Source: CAWIOX01 sp963837775 | GTDB lineage: Bacteria > Pseudomonadota > Gammaproteobacteria > Burkholderiales > Burkholderiaceae_D | Reading direction: 5' to 3' | Assembly: GCA_963837775.1 (NCBI GenBank) | Contig: CAWIOX010000003.1 | Location: 18,947-82,946, forward strand | DNA length: 64,000 nt | Shown here: piece after piece, positions 18,898 through 29,912 of the stretch | How the letters are laid out: each line of letters starts with the position of its first letter | Position numbering within the stretch: position 1 is the stretch's first letter | Program-made: the position numbers and the translations under genes | Notes under the pieces: model-generated | The model's input: the letters and a program-made list of their open reading frames with translations, nothing else | Database searches by the model: none | What the model was told of the DNA's origin: nothing

Positions 18898-19271
18898 GCG
18901 CAGACAATCACCCTTCGCCGCATGTCAATTTGAAGTAGTTCACGGCGATCCAGCGCGACAGAAGAGAAGTCTCGCCAATTTTTAGCGACAATACATGCTT
19001 TTAATGCAATAAAATGCAATCCCGCAATACAACGGGATGTGAATTTGGATCGCTGGGGATTTGCGGAGCTGGCTCAGATGCGCGGCTAGCGCTAGCCGGC
19101 TATGCCGGGCCGAAGATTTCGGTCCGGCATGCAGCCATTGCTGGTGATGGCTGTAAAGTTTGCAAATGTGCTTGTCCGGCCGCGCCGGCATGCATGATTA
19201 CTGAGTGCGGATGCAGCTTGGCCAGAAGGCGCAGGCGCCATTCAAGTTCAATGCACCCGCTTACCTTTGCC
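18898..19271. other. Palindrome-rich non-coding stretch
   Basis: No convincing gene. It holds a 16-bp palindrome CGGCTAGCGCTAGCCG (19083-19098). This is immediately followed by a 13-bp stem with a 3-base loop (19102-19114 / 19118-19130, one G-T pair). Further short palindromes follow (CCGGC-CGC-GCCGG, GGCGCAGGCGCC). It resembles a REP-like or attachment-type cluster and differs from the window-wide repeat family. Confidence 0.5.
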
Positions 19272-19703
19272 TCACTCGATCAAGGATGCCTGTCTTGGAT
19301 TTTCGGTGACAGACTTGATTTTGGCTGGACGTACATGCCCGGCCTTGCGCATCGCCTTGACCAGATCGCCCATTGCGGCCCAAACCTCTGCCGCTTGATC
19401 GGCAGTCATGGGCACGTCGCCATTGAGGGCGTCGCAAGCACCACGCAGATTGACGGCCAAAGAGTTGATGTAATGTTTGCGGTTCAGCCCGAGTGCGATC
19501 TGCCTTCTTTTGTCGCACTCCGCCTGTAGTTCATCCCTTTGCTCGACAGTCAGTTTGTCCAGCAAGCCGGCAGAAGGCTTGTACGTATACTTATCAAACG
19601 ATCCGACCATTTTCACGATGGCACGGCATTTCACCTTGTCGTACCCTACATAGACCAATACCTGGACCTTGCCGCCCTGCTCTTTGAATTGCACGTCTTG
19701 CAT
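19272..19703 (-). CDS. Conserved-looking hypothetical protein, 143 aa
   Basis: I do not recognise this protein. It is acidic/basic mixed, soluble, without signal peptide or membrane helix. The N-terminal third is strand-like (KVQVLVYVGYDKVKCRAIV) and the rest mostly helical, with a KLTVEQRDELQAECDKRRQ stretch that could form a coiled coil. AAGGG directly precedes ATG 19703, a poorly spaced ribosome site. It sits alone beside a palindrome-rich tract, which could mark an acquired segment. Low-complexity signs of a false ORF are absent, and no competing ORF on the other strand looks better. Confidence 0.5.
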   Translation of the reverse strand: MQDVQFKEQGGKVQVLVYVGYDKVKCRAIVKMVGSFDKYTYKPSAGLLDKLTVEQRDELQAECDKRRQIALGLNRKHYINSLAVNLRGACDALNGDVPMTADQAAEVWAAMGDLVKAMRKAGHVRPAKIKSVTENPRQASLIE

Positions 19704-19868
19704 CCCTTTGAATATCTACAATACCCTCCGCCAACGTGCTGACCGGCGAGAAGGCGCGACAGCTAGCGTTGCGGTGAAACGGCCGACATCATCCAGCCAG
19801 ACAGCGATTCTGTCAATCGTGTGCCGCTTAATTTTTTCTCAGCGCGGCTGGCCGAGCCAATAAGCACA

Positions 19869-19893
19869 AAACGCGGCCTGACCGCGTTTTTTT
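19869..19893. terminator. Rho-independent terminator
   Basis: 8-bp stem (AAACGCGG / CCGCGTTT), loop CCTGA, with a T7 run on the plus strand and a shorter T-run on the minus strand. It lies just past the end of the fadB-like gene. Confidence 0.75.
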
Positions 19894-19913
19894 AAAAACG
19901 ATTGCATTCCTGC

Positions 19914-21991
19914 TCAAGCATTAAAAGACTTTCCTTCTGCGGCCAGCGTTAACAACAACGGGGCCGGCGTCCACGCATCGCCGTGACGCCCTTTGGCATA
20001 GTGCGCGATCGCCGCCGCCACGTTTTGCAGGCCGACCGTGTCGGCATAAAACATCGGACCGCCACGGAACAGCGGAAAGCCGTAGCCGGTCAGGTAGACG
20101 ATATCGATATCGGAAGCGCGCAGCGCAATGCGCTCTTGCAGGATACGCGCGCCTTCATTGACCAGGGCATACACCAGGCGCTCGACGATTTCCTGATCGC
20201 TGATCTGGCGCCGCTCGATGCCGAGCTCGGTGGAATGCCGGACCAGCATGTCATTGACCAGTTCGCGAAGCGCGCGCTGGCGCTCGCCGGCTGTGTAATC
20301 GTACCAGCCGGCCTGGTTTTTTGACCGTAACGCCCCAGTTCGCACAAACGATCTGCGGTTTTGGAATAGCTGATTTCCGGCCTTTCCAGATAACGGCGCT
20401 TGCGGATCGCCCAGCCGATGTCATTGCCGGCCATGTCGCTCATGCGGAACGGCCCCATTGCGAAGCCGAATTTTTCGAGCGGCCTGATCGACCTGCTGCG
20501 GCAAGCAGCCTTCTTCCAGCAGGAAGCCGGCCTGGCGGCTGTATTGCTCGATCATCCGGTTGCCGATGAAGCCGTCACAGACGCCGGAGACCACGGCGGT
20601 TTTTTGATCTTCTTGGATAGCGCCATGACGGTCGCCAGCACATCTTGCCGGTTTGTGCGCCGCGCACGACTTCCAGCAGCTTCATCACGTTGGCGGGACT
20701 GAAAAAATGCGGTGCCGATCACGTCTTGCGGCCGCTGGGTAAAGCCGGCGATTTGATCCAGGTCCAGGGTCGACGTATTCGAGGCCAGGATCGCGCCCGG
20801 CTTCATCACTGCATCGAGCTTTCTGAACACGGTTTCCTTGACGCCCATGTCCTCGAACACCGCCTCGATCACGATATCGGCCTCGGCGATCTCCGCATAG
20901 GACAAGGTGCCGGCGATCAGATTGATGCGTTGCTCGAACTGTTCCGGCGTCAGCTTGCCCTTCTGCATCGTGTTTTCGTAATTCTTGCGGATCGCGGACA
21001 GCCCTGTTCCAGCGCTTCCGGCGTCATTTCCAGCAGCGTGACCGGGATGCCGGCATTCGCGAAATTCATCGCGATCCCGCCGCCCATCGTGCCGGCGCCG
21101 ATGATCGCGACCGAGCGGATCGCGCGCAGCGGGGTATCGGCTGGCACATCGGAAATCTGCCGGCGGCACGCTCGCTAAAGAATGCGTGCCGCAATGATTT
21201 TGACTCGGTGGTTTGCACCAGCGCCATGAACAGATCACGTTCGAATTTCAGGCCGTCCTCGAACTGCATGCCGACGGCTGCCGCCACTGCTTCCACACAC
21301 TGCGATGGCGCAGGAAACGGCCCGGCAGCGGCCTTGACGCGGCTGCGCGCGGATGCGAAGAATGCTGCGTGATCGGGACAATCGATCGCGATGTCGCGCA
21401 CTTTCGGCAGCGGCCGCAGAGCGGCGACCTTGTTGGCGAATGCCAGCGCGCCCTGCATCAGATCGCCCTCGATGATTTCGTTGAACAGCCCACTGTTGCC
21501 CAATTTTTCGGATGCAACCGGGTTGCCGACACGATCATGTCCAGCGCCATTTCGACTCCCAGCACGCGCGGCAGGCGTTGCGTGCCGCCGGCACCGGGCA
21601 GCACGCCGATCTTCACTTCCGGCAGCGCAATCTGCGCACCAGGCGACGCCACCCGATAATTGCAGCCGAGCGCCAACTCCAGCCCGCCGCCCATGCAGAT
21701 GCCGTGCATCGCGGCGATGACTGGTTTGCCGGAGCCTTCGACCAGATCGATCAGGGTATGCAAGTTCGGCTCCGCCAATGCCTTGGGTGAATCGAACTCC
21801 TTGATATCGGCACCGCCGGAAAACACCTTGCCAGCCCCGGCAATCACAATGGCTTTGATCGCAGGATCATTTTGCGCCGCCAGAATTGCTGCAACCAGTG
21901 CGCTGCGGGTGGCCAGGCCCATCCCATTGACCGGTGGATTGTTCAGCGTAACGATGGCAACGGCACCATTGACTTGGTATTCGGCGGTCAT
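19914..21991 (-). pseudogene. FadB-like enoyl-CoA hydratase / 3-hydroxyacyl-CoA dehydrogenase, many frameshifts
   Basis: Bifunctional beta-oxidation enzyme, ~690 aa when repaired. The N-terminal crotonase domain has FSGGADIKEF and GICMGGGLELALGC, with Glu near KIGVLPGAGGTQRLPR. Next is the NAD-binding domain (VAIIGAGTMGGGIAMNF), then the SNTSTLDLD motif, HFFSPANVMKLLEVV after repair, and two C-terminal dehydrogenase domains ending GKSFNA. About eight single-base indels, both gains and losses, lie near 21524, 21164, 21001, 20706, 20646, 20602, 20481 and 20320. Yet no in-frame stop appears in the repaired sequence, which argues for local sequence error rather than decay. The true start is ATG 21991. 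Confidence 0.82.
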
Positions 21992-22100
21992 GTCTCTTCC
22001 TTTGTAAAAATAGTGTCTGTAGCGTTGGGGCGGCGGCTTGAAGCGGGAATAAAAATGGATGTGATGTCGACTGCAACAGCTCACTATAACGCAATAAAAG

Positions 22101-22110
22101 TACGATCGTA
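22101..22110. promoter_or_regulatory. Candidate operator TACGATCGTA
   Basis: Perfect 10-bp palindrome ~110 bases upstream of the fadB-like start, in an AT-rich context. TetR-family fatty-acid regulators often bind ACG-N2-CGT sites; this assignment is inference. Confidence 0.35.
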
Positions 22111-22121
22111 TTATTTTAGTC

Positions 22122-22154
22122 GAAAAAAAACCGGAGACAAGCCAACGTCCCCGG
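22122..22154 (-). terminator. Terminator of the substrate-binding protein gene
   Basis: On the minus strand, CCGGGGAC pairs with GTCTCCGG (one G-T pair) and is followed by a run of eight T. It lies 8-40 bases after the gene's stop codon. Confidence 0.8.
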
Positions 22155-22161
22155 CGCTTTT

Positions 22162-23472
22162 TTATTTGATTTTTTTGCGCACCAGGCCGCTGCGCCGCTC
22201 GTCTTCCGTATACGCATAATCAATTCGTCCGGAAGCCACTTTCCCCATGATCAGCATATTGGATGTAATCGCATCATGATCTTCTTTGGAAAATGGCTGG
22301 TCATAATTGGTAATCACGCCCTGATAGCGGCTATTCAAATGCTCAAGAGCCTCCTTGATTTTGATGCCATCCATTGATTTAGCCTGCCGTAACGCCAGAT
22401 AAAGCAGATGCATGCCGTCATATCCTTGTGCTGCACTCATCGGCGAGGGAATGGACTCCGACTTGGAAAGTCGCTGATAGGCAAGCAGAAAACCATTCTT
22501 GCTGGTAGAGCCGAAGTCCATGACAAAAGTTTGCGGCATCAGCACGCCATCTCCCGCCTTGCCTGCAGACTCGATGAAATTGCGCATTGAGAATGCCCAA
22601 CTGCCAAGCATCGGCGCGCGCCAACCCTGCGCCTCCTTGTTTTTCGCAATGACCGCCAATTCCGGCCCGATGCCGAATACGACGACGGCCTGCGCGCCAC
22701 TGCTCTTGGCCCGCTGTACTTGCGTAGTCATGTCCTTGTCACCGATGTTAAACCGATCTTCGGCCGTGATGACCAGGCCACTCAACTTCCCCTGCTCCCT
22801 GAAGGTCTTCAGGCCCACATCGCCGTAGGCAGTAGCATCGGCCAGCACGGCAACCTTAAATAATCCACGCCGATTTAAATCATGCACCAGTGCTTGCGCC
22901 TCCAGATCGGCGGTAGGCGATATCCGGAAAATGTAATTCTCCGCAGCTGCAGGCGGCGCATATTTGCGCGTCAGGATGGTTCCGGTGGAAACGGCGATCA
23001 ACAGCGGGATTTTGGCTTGTTGATATACATCGATCGAGGCCAGCCCTACGCCCGTGTTGACGATGCCGATGGTGGCCACCACTTTTTGCCGCGTCAAATC
23101 CTGTGCAATTTTCTTCCCAAGCTCGCTATTGGACTGATCGTCGAATTCAATCAGCTCCAGTTTTTTCCCATTGATACCGCCGATGGCATTTATTTCTTCG
23201 GTAGCGATGCGTATGCCATTGCGCATGCTTTCACCCATCGGGCTGGAGCCGCCGCTAAAAGGACCGGACACGCCGATCCTGAGCGAATTGTCCGTACCGC
23301 CTTCCGCCAGCGCAAAACAGCTATTGAAAGACAGCAAGCCAAATAGCAACGTGGAAAGAAATTGCCTTGGCCTCTTTTTCAGGCGCAGACCGCTTTGGTT
23401 TGTGAGTCGTGATGCAATGACCGGAACTTGCCCCATGTGCTGAGCCAAGCTGCTGCGTGTAAGACGATTCAT
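22162..23472 (-). CDS. ABC transporter substrate-binding protein (branched-chain amino acid type)
   Basis: Periplasmic binding protein of the LivJ/Peripla_BP_6 type. An N-terminal basic stretch and hydrophobic core (FLSTLLFGLLSFNSCFALA, about residues 38-56) form a signal peptide, with mature sequence starting near AEGG. Family phrases include IGVSGPFSGGSSPMG, NGIRIATEEINAIGG and AQGYDGMHLLYLALRQA. GGAG 8 bases before ATG 23472 sets the start, although the n-region is then unusually long. No permease or ATPase genes adjoin. It is divergent from the kinase remnant and response regulator, so it might feed a signalling system rather than uptake. Confidence 0.88.
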   Translation of the reverse strand: MNRLTRSSLAQHMGQVPVIASRLTNQSGLRLKKRPRQFLSTLLFGLLSFNSCFALAEGGTDNSLRIGVSGPFSGGSSPMGESMRNGIRIATEEINAIGGINGKKLELIEFDDQSNSELGKKIAQDLTRQKVVATIGIVNTGVGLASIDVYQQAKIPLLIAVSTGTILTRKYAPPAAAENYIFRISPTADLEAQALVHDLNRRGLFKVAVLADATAYGDVGLKTFREQGKLSGLVITAEDRFNIGDKDMTTQVQRAKSSGAQAVVVFGIGPELAVIAKNKEAQGWRAPMLGSWAFSMRNFIESAGKAGDGVLMPQTFVMDFGSTSKNGFLLAYQRLSKSESIPSPMSAAQGYDGMHLLYLALRQAKSMDGIKIKEALEHLNSRYQGVITNYDQPFSKEDHDAITSNMLIMGKVASGRIDYAYTEDERRSGLVRKKIK

Positions 23473-23697
23473 TGTCCTGCTCCAAAGAAAGAGTAGTACT
23501 GCGCCGAATTTGGATTTGTGTAGCGCATGATTATCACTGCTTCGGGCCCGAAGCGGCAATTCGCCATCAAAAATTGGCAATCGGGTTTAGCAACGCATCA
23601 AATGGTGAAAATATTTGCAGTCAAATAGCCTAATGATTTCAGGCGCTTATCCCTACAAACAAGCGGTCGCTAATCGATTCTGGGTTAAAGTAACGCC

Positions 23698-23900
23698 ATG
23701 AAATTACGGCAAAAAATCATCTTGCTTGCAATTACGCCATTAATCCTGGCGTTATGCGCGATCGCGCTCGCGGTGCGGCATCAGGCCACCCTGCTCGGGC
23801 AGCAGCAACGCGCAGATCAACGACAACCCGACATGCGGCATCGGCTTGCGCAACATGACTGAGCGCATGGAGGCAGTCAATGGAATCAACACCACTTATC
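23698..23900 (+). pseudogene. Sensor histidine kinase remnant with internal deletion
   Basis: The ORF from ATG 23698 encodes a clear kinase N-terminus (KLRQKIILLAITPLILAL, a cytoplasmic stub plus a membrane helix), then stops at ~23863. In another frame, from about 23815, the sequence NPTCGIGLRNMTERMEAVNG is the G-box and end of a NarX/LiaS-type HATPase domain. Thus the sensor domain, second helix, dimerisation helix and most of the ATPase are missing, with the junction around 23800-23815. The intact-looking response regulator follows at once with a good ribosome site, as in a kinase-regulator operon. A large deletion (or assembly collapse) of more than 1 kb is inferred. Confidence 0.7.
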
Positions 23901-24510
23901 AATATTCTTTTGATCGATGACCATCCGCTGGTGCGCGACGGCTTGCGCGCACGGCTGGAAGCGGTGCCCCACTTCCGGATTGCGGCCGAAGCCAGCAACA
24001 CGCAAGAAGCATTGCAGCATGCAAAAACCTGCGAAATTGACCTGGCGCTGATGGATATCAACCTGCGCGACAGCAGCGGCATCGACCTGACCGCGCAATT
24101 TCATGCCATTTTTCCCGCACATCGCGGTCCTGATTCTGAGCATGCACGACAAGATGGAATACGTGATGCAATCGATGCAAGCCGGTGCGCGCGGCTATGT
24201 ATTGAAAGATGCGCCGGGACGAGACATCGTGCTGGCGATCGATACCGTCATTGCCGGCGGCATCTATTACAGCCCCGGCCTGGCCATCCAGCTGGCGCAA
24301 CCGATGGCGCCGGACATGTTGCTGACCCTGCGCGAGCGGCAGGTACTGCAGCATATTGCCGCCGGCAAGGCCAACAAGCAGATCGCGCAAGCGCTCGACA
24401 TCAGCGTGCGCACAGTCGAAACCCACCGCCTGAACATCAAGCGCAAGCTGAACATTGACGGCCAGGCCGAGCTGATCAAGTTCGCGGTCCAGAAGATGGA
24501 TTTGACTTGA
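23880..24510 (+). pseudogene. NarL/FixJ-type response regulator, one frameshift
   Basis: Receiver domain (ILLIDDHPLVRDGL, phospho-acceptor Asp in LALMDINLRD) followed by a LuxR/NarL helix-turn-helix (LTLRERQVLQHIAAGKANKQIA, ISVRTVETH). GGAGG lies 6 bases before ATG 23880. An extra C near 24113 (TTTCCCGCAC where TTTCCGCAC fits) splits the ORF. Repaired length is ~210 aa, normal for the family. It is the partner of the deleted sensor kinase upstream, so even if intact it would be an orphan here. Confidence 0.82.
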
Positions 24511-24547
24511 TCAGCTGCCGTGCTGCAGCGTCAATGGCGATTCTGGG

Positions 24548-26347
24548 TCACGCCAGCGTGAAAGTGCCAACCACCTCGTTCAACTTGATGGACATGTCCC
24601 GCAAGCTTTCGGCCGCGGCGGCAGACTGCTCGACCAGCGCAGAATTCTGCTGCGTCATCTCGTCCATATGCCCGATCGCCTTATTGACCTCTTCAATCCC
24701 GGCGCGCTGTTCCTGACTGGCGCCGGTAATCTCGGCCATGATGTCGGCCACGCGCTTGATCGAATTGACGACCTCATCCATGGTCCGGCCTGCATCATCG
24801 ACCAGCGCGCTGCCGGCATCGACCTTCACCACCGAATCATCGATCAGCAATTTGATTTCCTTCGCAGCGCTGGCGGAACGCTGGGCCAGACTGCGCACTT
24901 CCGATGCGACGACGGCAAAGCCGCGGCCCTGCTCGCCGGCGCGGGCCGCTTCCACGGCCGCATTCAATGCCAGAATATTGGTTTGAAATGCGATGCCGTC
25001 AATCACGCCGATGATATCGACGATCTTGCCTGAACTTTCCTTGATCGAGCCCATGGTATCGACCACCTGCAATACAACCTGCCCGCCTTTCATCGCCACC
25101 GTAGAGGCGGACGCCGCCAGTTGATTGGCCTGGCTCGCATTGTCCGCATTCTGCTTGACGGCGGAGGTCAATTCCTCCATCGAACTGGCAGTCTGTTCCA
25201 GCGCACCCGCCTGCGCTTCAGTGCGGGCAGACAGATCGGCATTGCCGGCAGCGATTTCTCCCGATGCGACTCTGACCGACTCGCTGCTGCTGCTGATATC
25301 GCCCAGCACATGGGCAATCTTGTCGACGAAGCGATTGAAGGCGCGCGCAATCTGCGCCAGTTCATCCGTACCATCGGCATCCAGGCGGCGGGTCAGATTA
25401 CCGTCACCCGATCCGATTTCATCCATCGCATCGCGCACCAGCGCCAGTTGCCTGAGTGCTTTGGCAATCAGCACAGTCAGCATCAACGCAGCCAATATGC
25501 TGACCAGCACCGCAGTGACGCCAGATGTCGCAAGCATCGCACTCAATGTTTTGGTCGCCTCGGCACGATCCAGCACGACCGCCAATATCCAGTCAGTCCC
25601 GGCGATCTTGCTCGCATACAGCATTCCAGCGCGGCCATTGACGACAAGATCGTCACTCTGCTTGCTTTGCTCAAGCGCCAGCAATCCCTGGATCGAAAGG
25701 CCGGTGCCCAGTTCCGACAAGGGCTTCATCGCCATCTTCTGGTCCGGGTGGACCACCATCGTCCCGCTGCCATCGACCAGGAAAGCGAAACTGTTCGGTG
25801 TCGGCTTGATCGACGCGACATTGGCCACCACATGATCGAGCAGAACGTCTGCCGCCACTACCGCGGTGACGGAGCCCGATGCGCCTACCGGCTCGGCGAA
25901 AGTCACCACCAGCTTACCGGTTCCCGCATCGACATAAGGTGTGGTGAGAATCGGCCCGCCGACCGCAAGCGCCTTGGTGTACCAGGGGCGCAGGGTCGGA
26001 TCATAATCGGCAGGAACCCCATTCGGACGTGAAAAAATGGCGTGCTTGTCGGCATAGCCGATATAAGCATTGTCGAATGCGCCAGCCTTATCGGCAGACG
26101 CCAGGAATGGCAGCGGATCAGGCACGCCGGCGGCCAGGGCAATCGACGATACGACGGACTGCTTGGAACGCACCCACTCGGCAATCCCGGCAGAGTGGCT
26201 CTGCGAAAGCTGCAGCATCTGCTCATTCAATGACTCCAGCGTGCGCCACTTGGTCGTAATGAAATTGGCACCCACCACGAGCAGCATGGCCAGCACTACG
26301 ATGGACACGCAAATGGCAATCAGCCTTGTACGAAGTGTTGAAAACAT
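24548..26347 (-). CDS. Methyl-accepting chemotaxis protein, Cache sensor
   Basis: Inner-membrane chemoreceptor of ~599 aa. First helix at residues ~7-29, periplasmic dCache_1 sensor (ANFITTK to DWILAVVLDR, with YVDAGTGKLVVTFAEPV typical of small-molecule Cache domains), second helix ~265-290, HAMP (DEIGSGDGNLTRRL), and a long cytoplasmic signalling coil with the conserved hairpin tip GIAFQTNILALNAAVEAARAG. The C-terminus lacks an obvious CheR/CheB pentapeptide. AGGGGG precedes ATG 26347, excluding the upstream in-frame ATG at 26401. The ligand is probably an amino or organic acid (inference). Confidence 0.93.
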   Translation of the reverse strand: MFSTLRTRLIAICVSIVVLAMLLVVGANFITTKWRTLESLNEQMLQLSQSHSAGIAEWVRSKQSVVSSIALAAGVPDPLPFLASADKAGAFDNAYIGYADKHAIFSRPNGVPADYDPTLRPWYTKALAVGGPILTTPYVDAGTGKLVVTFAEPVGASGSVTAVVAADVLLDHVVANVASIKPTPNSFAFLVDGSGTMVVHPDQKMAMKPLSELGTGLSIQGLLALEQSKQSDDLVVNGRAGMLYASKIAGTDWILAVVLDRAEATKTLSAMLATSGVTAVLVSILAALMLTVLIAKALRQLALVRDAMDEIGSGDGNLTRRLDADGTDELAQIARAFNRFVDKIAHVLGDISSSSESVRVASGEIAAGNADLSARTEAQAGALEQTASSMEELTSAVKQNADNASQANQLAASASTVAMKGGQVVLQVVDTMGSIKESSGKIVDIIGVIDGIAFQTNILALNAAVEAARAGEQGRGFAVVASEVRSLAQRSASAAKEIKLLIDDSVVKVDAGSALVDDAGRTMDEVVNSIKRVADIMAEITGASQEQRAGIEEVNKAIGHMDEMTQQNSALVEQSAAAAESLRDMSIKLNEVVGTFTLA

Positions 26348-26696
26348 ATTGAAGCCCCCTGTTAAAGCGTATTCCCGGCGCCGTACCGCCGGGGTGCTCA
26401 TTTATGAAAGGGGGCGATTATACTGGCGCATCTCGAGATTGGTGTCGTTGCTTGCATGCATCAAAAAATATATAAATATCAAATATTTATCTTTTTTCTG
26501 GATGACTGCAAAAGAGTTGCCAATGATGAAAGCAATCGGGAATGTTGAAATTGCCAGTTGTGCAACGCAAGCACGCCAGTGCCACAGGGTTTCGGCCAGA
26601 GCGCAGCGCATCCTGCGCAGATCAAGGGGCGGGAATGACGCCTTCCCGCCCCGCTGCCTTTAGTTTCCCGGCATCTGAAAAATCCTTGCATTTCCA

Positions 26697-26742
26697 CGTT
26701 AATCGGGGGTATGTGAAAACCATACGCTATATTACGCGGCGG
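26697..26742 (+). repeat. Dispersed intergenic repeat, copy E (left half only)
   Basis: TTAATCGGGGGTATGTG, AAAACC and CATACGC match the left half of the family. GTATG / CATAC forms the small hairpin. The right half is missing, and a degenerate IS30 begins a few bases further on. Confidence 0.6.
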
Positions 26743-26749
26743 TTTCAGA

Positions 26750-27818
26750 TACGAAGATGCAACTGAGCGCCAGGTAGAAGAGTCAGATGCGTTAGTATTG
26801 ACTTTTTGACCAGCCAGTCGAAAGTTGCCGAAGATGCGCTACACACACCTGACTCAGGAAGAACGATACCAAATTTACGCACTGCGCGTACGAGGATTTA
26901 GCGGTAGAGATATTGCAGAAGAGCTAAAGCGCAGCGAAAGCGCCATCAGCCGTGAGCTCGAGCGTAATGCCATCGATGGCTGATGGAAGCCAGGCAGGGC
27001 GCACAACGTAGCGCAGGAGCGGCGAAAAAATAGTCGTAATGCACGGCGTGTCAGCGAGGCGGACTGGTCGCAGTGGAAGCTTACATCCGTCTGGATTGCT
27101 CGCCGGAACAAGCCATTGCGCGCCTGGCCCTAGAGGGAACGCCGGTGCCATCAGCCATGAGACGGTCTACAAGCGCATCTATGCGGACAAGAGCAACGGA
27201 GGCGACCTTGTCAAACATCTGCGCTGCCAGAAAGTCTATCGCAAGCGCTATGGCAGTGGTCAGCAGCGACGCGGCAGCATCATCAAGAACCGCGTCAGCA
27301 TTGATGAGCGCCCGGAATCGTCACCAGAAGAGACGCATCGGTGACTGGGAAGGCGACACGGTGATCGGGAAAGATCAGCAGGGCGCGCTGGTGACGCTGG
27401 TGGAGAGATGCTCGCGTTACACCTTGGCCCGAAGAGTCGATAGCAAGCGGGAGTGTGGTCGGTGCGTCATCGACGGCATGCTGGAGCCGCACAAGGAGCA
27501 ATGCCACACGATCACGTTTGATAACGGCACGGAGTTTGCCGGTCATGCCACGATAGCGGCGCAGCTGCAAGCCGCAGTGTACTTTGCCCACCCTTACCAT
27601 TCCTGGGAGCGCGGATTGAACGAAAACACCAATGGCTTACTGCGGCAATATCATCCGAAAAAGACCAATTTCAAACACGTTAGTCAGGCACAAATTCACC
27701 GAACCGTACATAAACTGAACCATCGCCCCAGAAAATGTCTGGGCTACAGAACTCCGCATGAGGTATTCTTCGGTCTGAAAATACTCCCCTTAAAAACACA
27801 ATTTAATTGCACTTCGTA
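26750..27818 (+). mobile_element. IS30-family insertion sequence, degenerate
   Basis: Ends are suggested by an imperfect inverted repeat: TACGAAGATGCAACT at the left and the complement of AATTGCACTTCGTA at the right. The only gene is a broken IS30 transposase. Copies of the dispersed repeat flank both sides (E and F), in keeping with the known taste of IS30 elements for palindromic targets. Confidence 0.65.
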
Positions 27819-27819
27819 G
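26834..27819 (+). pseudogene. IS30-family transposase, broken
   Basis: N-terminal helix-turn-helix (LTQEERYQIYALR, ISRELERNA) and C-terminal DDE integrase core (IGDWEGDTVIGK, ITFDNGTEFAGH, ERGLNENTNGLLRQYHP, NHRPRKCLGY). An in-frame TGA at 26981-26983 and at least three frame changes (near 27070, 27150 and 27320) disrupt it. The nonsense codon makes true inactivation likelier here than for the other frameshifted genes. Original length would be ~325-330 aa. Confidence 0.85.
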
Positions 27820-27924
27820 ACTTGAATCTGTTTTCATGGCAATATTGAATCCGACTTTTGCAAATTTCTCGTGCGAATGTAAGTGAGGGCGTGCGAGGTA
27901 CCTGGGAAATTATTTCTTTTCACG

Positions 27925-28010
27925 TTTAATGGGGGGGTATATGGTGAAAACCATGCAGCGCCGCATGTATTCATTGGGGCATTAAAAATACACCGGCCAG
28001 TATATTTTCA
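27925..28010 (+). repeat. Dispersed intergenic repeat, copy F
   Basis: Full copy: GGGGGGGTATATGG, a GAAA-capped hairpin (ATGGT / ACCAT), core GCGCCGCATGTATTCATTGG, AAAAATACACCGG and CAGTATATTTTC. It lies between the IS30 copy and the acyl-CoA synthetase stop. Confidence 0.85.
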
Positions 28011-28039
28011 TCCGAAAAACGGGCATCAGGCGGTTCCGC

Positions 28040-29692
<1,653 letters not shown>

Positions 29693-29912
29693 CGCTCCTC
29701 CGGATTATCTGATTGAAAACATTTAAAAAGTCATTTTCGAACGACTGTGCTAAAAAGGTCAACGATTTTCGATTGTGCAGGGCAATATCCGATCCGCCGG
29801 ACGAATTTCTGGCGCGAATGAAAAACTGGCGCTCGGAAGATTTTTCCTCATCTCTGTCAAAATGTCATTTTGCGTGATGCGATTCGTGCACGCCTCACAA
29901 CCAGGATAGTTT

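Noticed and set aside
18982..19191. 69-codon minus-strand ORF
   Set aside because: Lies across the palindromes; composition is explained by them and no homology was recognised.
19014..19529. Cys-rich ORF resembling a ferredoxin (CKVCKCACP)
   Set aside because: Cluster spacing does not match any 4Fe-4S motif, it overlaps the palindrome tract and the better minus-strand ORF, and there is no ribosome site.
26834..27320. Programmed frameshifting in the IS30 transposase
   Set aside because: IS30 family transposases are single-ORF; the in-frame TGA and several compensating shifts indicate decay or error.
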